The notes under the pieces: generated by a model
Database searches by the model: none
Told to the model about the DNA's origin: nothing
Seen by the model: the letters and a program-made list of their open reading frames with translations, nothing else
DNA from: Peptococcaceae bacterium UBA5767
Lineage (GTDB): Bacteria; Bacillota; TC1; UBA5767
Direction of reading: 5' to 3'
Assembly (NCBI GenBank): GCA_002418765.1
Contig: DIET01000001.1
Span: 1 to 45,028 of the forward strand
Length of the DNA stretch: 45,028 nt
Shown here: positions 23,930 to 31,537 of the stretch, in pieces
Numbering within the stretch: the stretch's first letter is position 1
Layout of the letters: every line of letters begins with the position of its first letter
Made by a program: the position numbers and the translations under genes

Positions 23930-26047
23930 ATGAAGAAAAATTATATGGTAATGAAAAGGAAACGGGTGTGCTTAGGGGTATGCTTTTTTATGCTACTGGC
24001 ATCGTTGCTGGTGGCAGGGCCTTCATTGGCTGCGGAGGTAAAACTCGTTATTGATGGAAAAGAAATGACGACGGATCCAGCTCCCATGATTGATGCAGGA
24101 AGGACATTGGTTCCGCTTCGTATCATATCTGAGGAACTAGGAGGTTTGGTCAGTTGGTCGTCTGTCAGCAAAAAAGTTGAGATCATCAATCAAGGTAGAG
24201 TACTGGATATGCGTATTGACGATCCGTTGGTGGCATATGACGTGGAGGCTGGAGTCTATGAAATCATCGATGTTCCTCCCCGACTGGTCGATTCACGTAC
24301 TTTTGTACCGCTCAGATTAGTAAGCAATGCCTTGAATGTGGCCATATCTTGGGATGCCAACAGCAAAACGGTCAGTGTAAACAGCAATTTACCAGCCACC
24401 GTTATACCATTTTTTACCTTTGGTTACGCCGGGGTTGATCATGGTGAGGTCATAACGGGGACTAAATTTTTAAGACTAATTGGCAATGGAGACCCTTGGC
24501 CCGAGGAAGCATCGCAGGTGCGCTTTATGCTCATTGATCCAAGTAGTCACAAAGGAACCATGGTGGCTGGGGGAAAGAATTTGGATGAGCAATATATTTG
24601 GATTCCTCGGGTGGAAGATGCTGGTGAGAAATTGCTTGTGGCCGGGCTTTATGATGCCAAAGGACGTTTCGTGGCTGGGGTTAGTAAAAAAATAATTGTT
24701 CAGGTGGATCCCAGTGTCATCTTGACTGGCATAACCCCAGGACAGATGATTGATGGTCATATTTCGTTGCGGGCAACGACCAATTTTGTGGCCAGTTATG
24801 TCAAATATCAATTCACCAACCGAACCACAGGTAAAAATGTTCTGAGCGAACGGGTAGATCCTTATGGGTTCTATACCTATGCACCAGAACCAGGTGATAA
24901 CGGTGAGGTTGTCGTGCATGTGTTTGCATATGATCAAGAAGATCAAGGGGTTTTGAGTGATGCGTATACCGTATCCGTGAATGTAGCCCGAAGTCTTTCT
25001 CTTGCCGGCGTGAAGGAAGGTGAACGGATTACAGACTCAGTGACGTTATCGACGCGACGTAATTTTCCTGTATCCAAAACGCAGTATGTGATGTTGGATC
25101 CGGGCACGGGGCAGGAGACCATACTCAAAGAACTGGGTTATGGGAATTATGTATGGACACCAGGTCTTGCTATCAAGGGTGAACGGTATTTGTTTGTTCG
25201 TGTATATGATACCCAGGAACGTCCCGTAGAGAGTGCGCGAATCAAGGTGATATTAGAAGGGGAGCCGAGCATTCGTTTCAGTGGCGTAGGCCCTGGCGGA
25301 GTGGTTTCGCAAAGTGCGAAACTCACGATTTCCAGTAATGTTTCGCTCTTGAACCAAACATTTGTAATGAAGAATATCAGTACAGGTAAGACCGTATCCT
25401 ATAAAACGGATAGTGTGGGGAGCTGGACATTGAATCCTACGGATCTTCAGGATGGCTCTTGGGAAATTTATGCGCAAGGTTCGTATGAGGGTGAGACAAT
25501 CAGGACAGAGACGGTTTCTTTTCGGATTTTTACAGGTACCACTTATCCTGCCAGACCCATCGTACCCAAGGATCAGTTTTTAGATTTGGTCACCAAGTTG
25601 GCTGTTAAGTCAAGACAGGAAACGGGTATGTCAGCAGCTTTGCAGGTAGCACAGGCAATTTTGGAGACGGGCTGGGGTCAGTATATACCGGTAGACAAAT
25701 ACACCGGTAAGTTCTCCTACAATCTGTTTGGTATCAAGGGAAGTGCAAGTAATGGTTCTGTTGTATCCAATACCTGGGAAGAATACAATGGTGTGGCTTT
25801 TCGTACGGACGCTAGTTTTAGGGCCTATTACAGTGTAGAACAATCATGGGCGGATCATAAACGAATCCTGTTGGAGTTGAGTCGGTATGAAATATTCCGC
25901 GATGTGATGTATGATCCTGTATTGGGTGCTTATGCTATTCGAAGAGCTGGTTATGCTACGGATTCACTGTATCCTCAAAAGCTAATTGATATTATTGAGC
26001 AGTATGATTTGTGGACGCTTGATGAGGTCGGCATGGGTTCAAATTGA
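23930..26047 (+). CDS. secreted cell-wall glucosaminidase with copper-amine-oxidase-N domain
   Basis: A 705-aa secreted protein. A signal peptide (about 1-35, ending GPSLAA) is followed by a copper-amine-oxidase N-terminal-like domain (about 36-150) with two PLR(I/L)(I/V)S blocks. Four Ig-like repeats of about 90 residues follow (roughly 160-255, 260-350, 355-445 and 450-535), each opening with a G-x-x-x-G turn. Last is a Glucosaminidase (LytG/FlgJ-type) domain (about 545-700). The catalytic glutamate is expected in AQAILETGWGQY; FSYNLFGIKG and YEIFRDVM are conserved blocks. It hydrolyses peptidoglycan glycan strands outside the cell. Monocistronic, between the LacI terminator and the kinase gene; AAGGGG precedes the start. 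Confidence 0.88.
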   Translation: MKKNYMVMKRKRVCLGVCFFMLLASLLVAGPSLAAEVKLVIDGKEMTTDPAPMIDAGRTLVPLRIISEELGGLVSWSSVSKKVEIINQGRVLDMRIDDPLVAYDVEAGVYEIIDVPPRLVDSRTFVPLRLVSNALNVAISWDANSKTVSVNSNLPATVIPFFTFGYAGVDHGEVITGTKFLRLIGNGDPWPEEASQVRFMLIDPSSHKGTMVAGGKNLDEQYIWIPRVEDAGEKLLVAGLYDAKGRFVAGVSKKIIVQVDPSVILTGITPGQMIDGHISLRATTNFVASYVKYQFTNRTTGKNVLSERVDPYGFYTYAPEPGDNGEVVVHVFAYDQEDQGVLSDAYTVSVNVARSLSLAGVKEGERITDSVTLSTRRNFPVSKTQYVMLDPGTGQETILKELGYGNYVWTPGLAIKGERYLFVRVYDTQERPVESARIKVILEGEPSIRFSGVGPGGVVSQSAKLTISSNVSLLNQTFVMKNISTGKTVSYKTDSVGSWTLNPTDLQDGSWEIYAQGSYEGETIRTETVSFRIFTGTTYPARPIVPKDQFLDLVTKLAVKSRQETGMSAALQVAQAILETGWGQYIPVDKYTGKFSYNLFGIKGSASNGSVVSNTWEEYNGVAFRTDASFRAYYSVEQSWADHKRILLELSRYEIFRDVMYDPVLGAYAIRRAGYATDSLYPQKLIDIIEQYDLWTLDEVGMGSN

Positions 26048-26112
26048 GATGAACCTGACATGAGGAATATTGCATAATTGTCATGTACACATGAAAAAAT
26101 GTAGAAGAGTTG

Positions 26113-26167
26113 GGGGATACTTCCTTTTATCATTCGGGAGGTAGGTAACACAAGATCATCCCCTACC
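26113..26167 (+). other. structured 5' leader of the pyridoxal kinase gene
   Basis: GGGGAT (26113-26118) can pair with ATCCCC (26158-26163). GGTAGG (26140-26145) can pair with the overlapping CCTACC (26162-26167). The two pairings share bases and exclude each other. No known riboswitch was recognised. It is recorded as possible structure only. Confidence 0.3.
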
Positions 26168-26203
26168 AGGCAGTCAAGTTGCTGCCGGAATTTGGAGTGA
26201 GTT

Positions 26204-27085
26204 ATGAATAGAATGAGCCCCGTAAAAAAAGTAGCGGCCATCCATGATCTCTCTGGGGTCGGCCGGGCTTCCCTGACTGCCATCATACCCATCTTGTCCA
26301 GTATGGGCGTTCAGGTTTGTCCCATTCCTACGGCTATTTTATCATCACATACGGGGGGGTATGAAAATTTTACCTACGTAGATTTGACAGATACCATGGA
26401 AGCCTATATCGATCAGTGGAAAGAGTTGGATATGCAGTTTGACTGTATTTACAGTGGATTTCTTGGTAGTGTCCGACAGATTGAAATCGTATCCAAAGCA
26501 TTTCGTTTGTTTTCAACGCCCGATAATTTTGTGGTGGTTGATCCCGTCATGGGAGATGACGGAGCTTTGTATGCCACCATGAATTTGGATATGGTAGAAG
26601 CCATGAGACATTTGGTGCAGCAAGCTGACATCATCACGCCTAATTTTACGGAAGCGGCGCTTTTACTTGGTCGTGAGTATCGGCTTGATATCGAAGAGGA
26701 TACGATCAAGGACTGGTTAAAAGATTTGTCTGACCTGGGACCAAGAATTGTTATATTGACCAGTGTTCCTCACGAGGAATTCTCCAAGCGAACTTCAGTT
26801 ATTGCCTATAACCGCGATACCGAAGCTTATTGGAAGGTGAGTTGTGATTATATCCCGGCATCGTATCCTGGAACGGGTGATGCTTATACCAGTGTGCTGA
26901 TTGGCAGTTTATTGCAAGGTGACTCATTGCCTATGGCCATGGAGCGTGGTGTTCAGTTTATTACCACAGGGATCAAAGCCAGCTACGGTTTTGATTATCC
27001 TAAGCGTGAGGGAGTGCTTTTGGAACGTGTTTTGAATACGTTAGGGTTACCTGTGATGGCCAATAGTTATGAGTTATTGAAATAA
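26204..27085 (+). CDS. pyridoxal/pyridoxamine kinase
   Basis: A 293-aa ribokinase-superfamily kinase of the PdxK/PdxY type. It phosphorylates the 5'-hydroxyl of B6 vitamers to make PLP or PMP. Motifs are IHDLSGVGRASLTAIIPILSSMG at the N-terminus, YSGFLGS, VVDPVMGDDGALY, DIITPNFTEAALL, and the anion-hole/catalytic YPGTGDAYTSVL near residue 225 (Asp in GTGD). The gene stands alone behind an AT-rich, partly structured leader and ends at a terminator. PLP supply would serve the TPL-type enzyme 25 kb away, but no direct link is shown. Confidence 0.9.
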   Translation: MNRMSPVKKVAAIHDLSGVGRASLTAIIPILSSMGVQVCPIPTAILSSHTGGYENFTYVDLTDTMEAYIDQWKELDMQFDCIYSGFLGSVRQIEIVSKAFRLFSTPDNFVVVDPVMGDDGALYATMNLDMVEAMRHLVQQADIITPNFTEAALLLGREYRLDIEEDTIKDWLKDLSDLGPRIVILTSVPHEEFSKRTSVIAYNRDTEAYWKVSCDYIPASYPGTGDAYTSVLIGSLLQGDSLPMAMERGVQFITTGIKASYGFDYPKREGVLLERVLNTLGLPVMANSYELLK

Positions 27086-27088
27086 GTG

Positions 27089-27112
27089 AAAACCGTCTGA
27101 GGACGGTTTTTT
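27089..27112 (+). terminator. intrinsic terminator of the pyridoxal kinase gene
   Basis: AAAACCGTC (27089-27097), loop TGAG, GACGGTTTT (27102-27110), T-run to 27112. Confidence 0.88.
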
Positions 27113-27125
27113 AATTTTAATCAAG

Positions 27126-27314
27126 TTTTCATTCAGCCATAACCTGGCCTTTACAAACTCAGGTTATGCTATAGACAAAAGATGGTTTACAAACCTTGTT
27201 CCTTTTATACTCCCTTATTAGCCCCGTACAAACCTTTTTCATGTTCTCCTAAAACAAAGTGAAAACCTAGAAAAAGGAACAAGGTTTTTCTTATACCAAG
27301 GTTATGCCTTAGAC
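27126..27314 (+). ncRNA. conserved RNA-like element, copy B
   Basis: This ~189-nt stretch is homologous to 6687-6870 through ordered conserved blocks: CTTTACAAA (27149), CTATAGACAAA (27169), GTTTACAAAC (27185), AACAAGGTTTTTCTTATACC (27278-27297) and CTTAGAC (27308). It folds well. CATAACCTG (27138-27146) pairs with CAGGTTATG (27160-27168), 9 bp. CCTTGTTCCTTT (27194-27205) pairs with AAAGGAACAAGG (27273-27284), 12 bp. The first strand could pair instead with AGGTTATG (27299-27306), giving a mutually exclusive fold. A very strong terminator follows directly. No ORF is convincing. The structure suggests a small RNA or an attenuating leader; I could not match it to a known family from memory. Confidence 0.65.
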
Positions 27315-27364
27315 GTTAAAAAGATAAAGTTCCGAGGGACTTTGTCTTTTTAACGTCTTTTTTT
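27312..27364 (+). terminator. very strong terminator ending RNA element copy B
   Basis: A stem of more than 20 bp: GACGTTAAAAAGA with TCTTTTTAACGTC, one T-G step, AAAGT with ACTTT, then a small loop. T7 follows (27358-27364). It begins inside the CTTAGAC block of copy B. Confidence 0.9.
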
Positions 27365-27395
27365 ATACCAAAGAAGGAATCTGATTAAAAAAGTA

Positions 27396-27441
27396 GAATT
27401 AGAGATATATCTTAAAATATATTTTAAAATATATCTAATTC
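27396..27441 (+). repeat. AT-rich 46-nt imperfect palindrome before the NMT1-like gene
   Basis: GAATTAG (27396-27402) to CTAATTC (27435-27441), with ATATAT arms inside and TTAAAATATATTTTAA at the centre. It ends a few bases before the AGGGGGGAT ribosome site. It could be a regulator operator (for example for the GntR protein downstream) or a hairpin masking translation start. Confidence 0.6.
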
Positions 27442-27454
27442 AGTAGGGGGGATT

Positions 27455-28378
27455 ATGGTCTCATTAACGATGCAACTCGATTGGTTGCCAAATGCTCAAT
27501 TTGCTGGTTTGATTGTAGCTCAAGAAGAGGGTTGGTATGCAAAACAGGGTATCGGATTAACTCTCTTGCCCTGGAGACCATACCTTAATCAAGTTGATGT
27601 TCTCAGACAAGAAGGTAATCTCGTGGTCAGTACAGACGACAATCTCTTGATTAAAGCTGCGATTCATCATGAGCCGGTGGTAGCATTGGCGACTATGCTA
27701 CAATACTCTGGTCTGGCCTATATGGTGCCAAAGGAGCATAAGATTAAGCGCTTTGAACAGCTAAGAGGAAAAAGGATTGGAATTCACACGGATGGAAGGA
27801 CCGGCATTGCTGTTGCTTTAGACCATGTAGGATTGACGCCACAGGATGTCTCCATTGTAGAGGTGGGATTTGAATATCCTGAACTCTTGCGTAATCATGA
27901 ACTCGATGCCATGCAGTGTCTGGCTATGGTAGAACCGATTGAAATGGAAGAGAAGGGATTTGATTTGGATTTGTTTATGGCCAAGGACCTTGGGTATCTG
28001 GCCTATGCACAGGTGATTGCCAGCAACCAACGAACCATGGAAAGAGAAGCGAGTATGTTGCAGGAATTTTTAGAAATTACCTTTGACGGCTGGCGGGCAG
28101 CTCTTGCTGATCCTGATAGAGCGGCCAGCTATATTGTTTCTCAGTATCACAAAGATAGTAAAATAGAATTGGAATCACGTATGATACAGGCAATGTATCC
28201 TTTATTTTCTTATCAAGGTGACATGCAAAAAATAGGGATGATGGAAGAAGAACGATGGGTAGAAAGTATTCGTATTGTGGGGTTAGAGGGATATGATATT
28301 GGTGACTTGGAAATAGATCGATTTATTAATTTTGATTATTCTGAAAAACTGAATAGTCTTGATGGAGGTGATCGATAA
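27455..28378 (+). CDS. NMT1/THI5-like substrate-binding-fold protein without signal peptide
   Basis: A 307-aa protein with the ABC binding-protein fold of the NMT1/THI5-like group. It starts directly at the first strand, LTMQLDWLPNAQFAGLIVAQEEGWYAKQGI, followed by KRIGIHTDGRTGIAVALDHVGL. In importer proteins such as ThiY or SsuA this strand is preceded by a signal peptide; here only four residues precede it. It is therefore predicted to be cytoplasmic, unless it is exported unconventionally. It is the first gene of an operon with an amino-acid-class importer that has its own lipoprotein. No TPP-riboswitch features precede it. A thiamin-pyrimidine (HMP) role is possible by family, but an intracellular ligand sensor or a catalytic domain are alternatives. 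Confidence 0.75.
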   Translation: MVSLTMQLDWLPNAQFAGLIVAQEEGWYAKQGIGLTLLPWRPYLNQVDVLRQEGNLVVSTDDNLLIKAAIHHEPVVALATMLQYSGLAYMVPKEHKIKRFEQLRGKRIGIHTDGRTGIAVALDHVGLTPQDVSIVEVGFEYPELLRNHELDAMQCLAMVEPIEMEEKGFDLDLFMAKDLGYLAYAQVIASNQRTMEREASMLQEFLEITFDGWRAALADPDRAASYIVSQYHKDSKIELESRMIQAMYPLFSYQGDMQKIGMMEEERWVESIRIVGLEGYDIGDLEIDRFINFDYSEKLNSLDGGDR

Positions 28379-28425
28379 GCTCGTTTGGTCAGGTTGGTTG
28401 CCCAGGTTTAATAAAGGAGGATTGT

Positions 28426-29292
28426 ATGAAAGGGAAATTTCGCGTAACGTTTGTTTTGTTGTTGATTTTTACTCTGCTTTTTTTGACAGCTTGTGCATCA
28501 GATACCTCTGGTGATTCGGTTGCAGGCGAGACTGTGGAAGAAATGGCTGCTTTGGTATCGATTCAGGAGAGAGGTTATTTTACATACGGGCTGGAAGCTC
28601 AGTACAGACCATTTGAATACCGTGACGAAAATGATGAAATTGTTGGTTTTGATATCGATTTGGCTGATGAAATTGCCAAGCGAATGGGCGTAGAGGCCAG
28701 ACCAGTTGACACAAGCTGGGGTGCGGTCATTCAGACACTTTATGATGGTGGATTTGATTTTATCCTGGGTGGTATGACAGCGACAGAAGCCAGGTATGAA
28801 CGTGTTAATTTCTCGATTCCCTACATGGATGCTGGTTCTGGCTTGTTGGTGAGAAAAGATGCTGGCATTAAGGGAAAAGCTGATTTGGATGGTAAAATTG
28901 TGGGTGCTGGCGAAGGAACTCCTTCGGTCTGGCAATTGGAAGTTACCGCTGAGGAATTGGATATTCAGTATAAAGAAGATATCAAGACATTTGATGATGA
29001 TGCAGGTGCTTATGAATCGTTGAAGGTTAATCGTTTGGATGCTTACGCTAGTTCGTTTAATTCTCTTAATGAGTTTGCCAAAGAAAATCCGGAGTTTGAA
29101 GTGATTGATTTTAAATCTGAGATGTGGTCAGCTGAGTATTCCGTTATGGCCTTTAGAAAAGAAGATGTAGGATTAAGAGCCATTGTCAATGGAATCCTTA
29201 TTGAAATGAAAGAAGACGGTACATTGCAAGCGTTGCAAGAAAAATGGTTTGACACATCATTTGAGTTGCCCAATATACCTCCCGTTTGGTAG
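28426..29292 (+). CDS. amino-acid-class ABC binding lipoprotein (family 3)
   Basis: A 288-aa lipoprotein with lipobox FLTACAS (Cys23) and a short linker. The mature region is a family 3 (polar amino acid) binding domain: YFTYGLEAQYRPFEYRDENDEIVGFDIDLADEIAKRMG, then DFILGGMTATEARYERVNFSIPYM. The amino-acid clamp Arg expected after the GGM-T-T-x-E-R block (EARYERV) is present. The ligand is not predictable beyond a polar amino acid or similar zwitterion. The start at 28426 follows AAAGGAGG. A 12-bp hairpin follows the stop. Confidence 0.9.
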   Translation: MKGKFRVTFVLLLIFTLLFLTACASDTSGDSVAGETVEEMAALVSIQERGYFTYGLEAQYRPFEYRDENDEIVGFDIDLADEIAKRMGVEARPVDTSWGAVIQTLYDGGFDFILGGMTATEARYERVNFSIPYMDAGSGLLVRKDAGIKGKADLDGKIVGAGEGTPSVWQLEVTAEELDIQYKEDIKTFDDDAGAYESLKVNRLDAYASSFNSLNEFAKENPEFEVIDFKSEMWSAEYSVMAFRKEDVGLRAIVNGILIEMKEDGTLQALQEKWFDTSFELPNIPPVW

Positions 29293-29304
29293 GAATGATG
29301 AAAT

Positions 29305-29332
29305 CCACCATGGCTGAATTCAGCCATGGTGG
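29305..29332 (+). other. intercistronic hairpin after the family 3 lipoprotein gene
   Basis: CCACCATGGCTG (29305-29316), loop AATT, CAGCCATGGTGG (29321-29332): a perfect 12-bp stem with no proper T-run after it. It is probably a stabilising or partial-termination hairpin between the binding protein and permease genes. Confidence 0.7.
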
Positions 29333-29356
29333 TATTTACCAGAAAGAGGATTGCTT

Positions 29357-30040
29357 ATGGATATTTCCTTCATGATTGAAATTGTTCCCCGCTTATTGCG
29401 GGCAACATGGGTTACTCTTCAAGTCAGCGCTATATCCCTTATGATTGGATTGGTATTTGGCATAGTTTTGGGGGTGCTTCGTGTCTATGGGAATCGATTT
29501 ATTGTATGGTGCACCAAGGGATTCGTCATTGTGGCCCGGGGTACGCCGGCGGCCATACAAATTTATGCTGCGTTTTTTCTTCTACCCAGGTTGGGGATAA
29601 GGCTTCCTTTGTTTGCGGTGGGCGTTGTGGCGCTTACTTTTAATACATCAGGTTATCAGGTAGAAATTGTGCGAGCAGCATTAGAGTCTATAGACAAAGG
29701 ACAGATTGAAGCGGGGCTGGCTATTGGGTTGACGCGATGGAAAACCATGTTGTATATCACATTGCCTCAAGCTGTTAAGCGTATGATGGGACCCATGACC
29801 AATGAATTTGCCAATTTAATAAAAGCTTCATCTGCGTTGATGCTTATCTCACTTTATGAATTGACCAAATCTGGGCACGCCATTATTGCAGCAACCTTTA
29901 AATATGCAGAAGTACTTGTGTTGGTTGCTTTGTTCTATTTTGTATTGGTACAAAGCCTATGCAAGTTGAGTGCCTATTTGGAAAACAATGTATTTAATTT
30001 CGGAAAAACTGCTGATCCCCGTAATGAATTCTTGAATTGA
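29357..30040 (+). CDS. amino-acid-class ABC permease (HisM/GlnP-like), first copy
   Basis: A 227-aa permease with about five spans. Family motifs are LRATWVTLQVSAISLMIG at the N-terminus, ARGTPAAIQIYAAFF and NTSGYQVEIVRAALESIDKGQIEAGLAIGLTRWKTMLYITLPQAVKRM (EAA loop). The ATG at 29357 is used because AAGAGG lies 8 nt upstream; a TTG at 29351 is less likely. A second permease lies after the ATPase, so the importer probably has a heterodimeric channel. Confidence 0.9.
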   Translation: MDISFMIEIVPRLLRATWVTLQVSAISLMIGLVFGIVLGVLRVYGNRFIVWCTKGFVIVARGTPAAIQIYAAFFLLPRLGIRLPLFAVGVVALTFNTSGYQVEIVRAALESIDKGQIEAGLAIGLTRWKTMLYITLPQAVKRMMGPMTNEFANLIKASSALMLISLYELTKSGHAIIAATFKYAEVLVLVALFYFVLVQSLCKLSAYLENNVFNFGKTADPRNEFLN

Positions 30041-30063
30041 TGACGGACTATAGGAGATTGCAT

Positions 30064-30849
30064 ATGGAAAAAATATTGTTAAAAATGGAACATATACATA
30101 AATCATTCGGTCAGGCTGAAGTGGTTAAGGATTTTAATGTCGAAGTCAAGCAAGGTGAAAAGGTAATTTTGGCTGGGGCATCGGGATCTGGGAAAACCAC
30201 TATTTTACGGATGATCAATTATTTGGAAACCCCAACCAAAGGGAAAATATGGTTGGATGGAGACTATATAGGTGGACATTATAATGAAAAAAGCGAATGG
30301 GTAAGTGATTCGATGCAAGACCTGGCCGAAAAGAGAAAGCAGATTGGCATGGTTTTTCAAAGCTTTAATTTATTTGCGCATCTGAGTGCTCTGCATAATG
30401 TTACGCTTGGATTGACCAGGGTTCTAAAATTACCTAAGAAAGAAGCCATAGCTCGTGCAGAACATTATTTGAATAAGGTGCACTTGTCAGAGCATATTAA
30501 AAAGTATCCACATCAAATGTCAGGCGGGCAGCAGCAACGGGTAGCTATCGCCAGAGCATTGGCTATGCAGCCCAAGTTGATGCTTTTTGATGAACCCACT
30601 TCTGCTTTGGATCCCAAATTAACCAATGAAGTTCTTGAGGTTATGCAGGAATTGGCTGAAGAAAAATTGACCATGGTGGTAGTAACGCATGAAATGGGAT
30701 TTGCCCGACATTTTGCCGATCGAATGATATATCTTGAAGATGGCGTATTTATCGAAGAAGGGCCTCCTGAAAAACTCTTTACACATCCTGAAAGTGAGAA
30801 AACGTCTCATTTCCTAAGTTTTTGTGGCTATAAAGAAGGTGACATATAA
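30064..30849 (+). CDS. amino-acid-class ABC ATPase (GlnQ/HisP-like)
   Basis: A 261-aa ATPase. Motifs are Walker A GASGSGKTT, Q-loop MVFQSFNLFAHLSALHNV, signature MSGGQQQRVAIARALA, Walker B LMLFDEPTSALDPKL and H-loop VVVTHEMGFARHFADR. An insertion of about 20 residues after the first beta-strands (DGDYIGGHYNEKSEWVSDSMQDLAEKR) is slightly longer than in GlnQ, as in HisP-type ATPases. The ATG at 30064 follows TAGGAG (30050-30055), so the first nine residues of the longer frame from 30037 are not used. Its stop overlaps the next permease start by one base. Confidence 0.92.
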   Translation: MEKILLKMEHIHKSFGQAEVVKDFNVEVKQGEKVILAGASGSGKTTILRMINYLETPTKGKIWLDGDYIGGHYNEKSEWVSDSMQDLAEKRKQIGMVFQSFNLFAHLSALHNVTLGLTRVLKLPKKEAIARAEHYLNKVHLSEHIKKYPHQMSGGQQQRVAIARALAMQPKLMLFDEPTSALDPKLTNEVLEVMQELAEEKLTMVVVTHEMGFARHFADRMIYLEDGVFIEEGPPEKLFTHPESEKTSHFLSFCGYKEGDI

Positions 30850-31520
30850 TGGGTCTCAATCTGGAATTCATGTTGAGCATCATACCTGAGCTGTTAAGTG
30901 CGATGGTTATTACATTGCAAATCAGTATTTTGGCCGTGCTACTGGGCATTATGGGCGGTCTCGTGGTGGGAAGCTTTCGGGTCATTGGTCCAAAATGGCT
31001 TAAGATGCTCATTCAATTGTTGGTGGATTATATCCGGGGTACACCGCAAATCGTTCACATTCTCATCATTTATTTTGCGCTACCAAGAATTGGAATTATC
31101 CTGAATGCATACTGGACGGGTGTTGTAGCCCTTACCATTATTGCAACAGGATATGAAGTGGAGATTGTGCGTACAGCTATTGAATCCATTGATAAAGGTC
31201 AAATAGAGGCAGGTCTGGCTATTGGTCTGCTAAAAAGACAGATTCTTATCTTTGTGCTTCTGCCGCAGGCTATCCGTAGAATTATTCCTCCTTTGACCAA
31301 TGAGCTTACCAATATTGTGAAAGCTTCTGCCTTTTTATCAGTTATTGCTGTGAATGAACTCACCAAAATAAGTAACAAAATTATTTATGAAACTTTCTAT
31401 TTCTTTGAAGTCCTGATTTTGACTGCTTTAATTTATACGGTCATTATTACTTTGTTGGGTATGTTGTCAAACTTCATTGAAAAAAGAATGTTTTCCACCA
31501 ATAGTGAAGCCAATAGCTAA
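30849..31520 (+). CDS. amino-acid-class ABC permease, second copy
   Basis: A 223-aa permease paralogous to the one at 29357, with the same ESIDKGQIEAGLAIGL loop and FLxxTLQISILAVLLGI-type opening. It is TAATG-coupled to the ATPase gene. Conservation of the EAA loop in both copies and retention in one operon argue for a heterodimer rather than a redundant copy. The substrate is unknown. Confidence 0.9.
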   Translation: MGLNLEFMLSIIPELLSAMVITLQISILAVLLGIMGGLVVGSFRVIGPKWLKMLIQLLVDYIRGTPQIVHILIIYFALPRIGIILNAYWTGVVALTIIATGYEVEIVRTAIESIDKGQIEAGLAIGLLKRQILIFVLLPQAIRRIIPPLTNELTNIVKASAFLSVIAVNELTKISNKIIYETFYFFEVLILTALIYTVIITLLGMLSNFIEKRMFSTNSEANS

Positions 31521-31537
31521 GGAGAAAGGACCCATAT

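Noticed and set aside
23930..26047. Copper amine oxidase enzyme
   Set aside because: Only the short N-terminal stalk-type domain is present. The C-terminus is a glucosaminidase, so the protein is a cell-wall hydrolase.
27115..27454. TPP riboswitch in front of the NMT1/THI5-like gene
   Set aside because: No CTGAGA/ACCTGAT-type conserved blocks are present. The structured RNA there matches the 6687-6870 element and ends in its own terminator before the gene.
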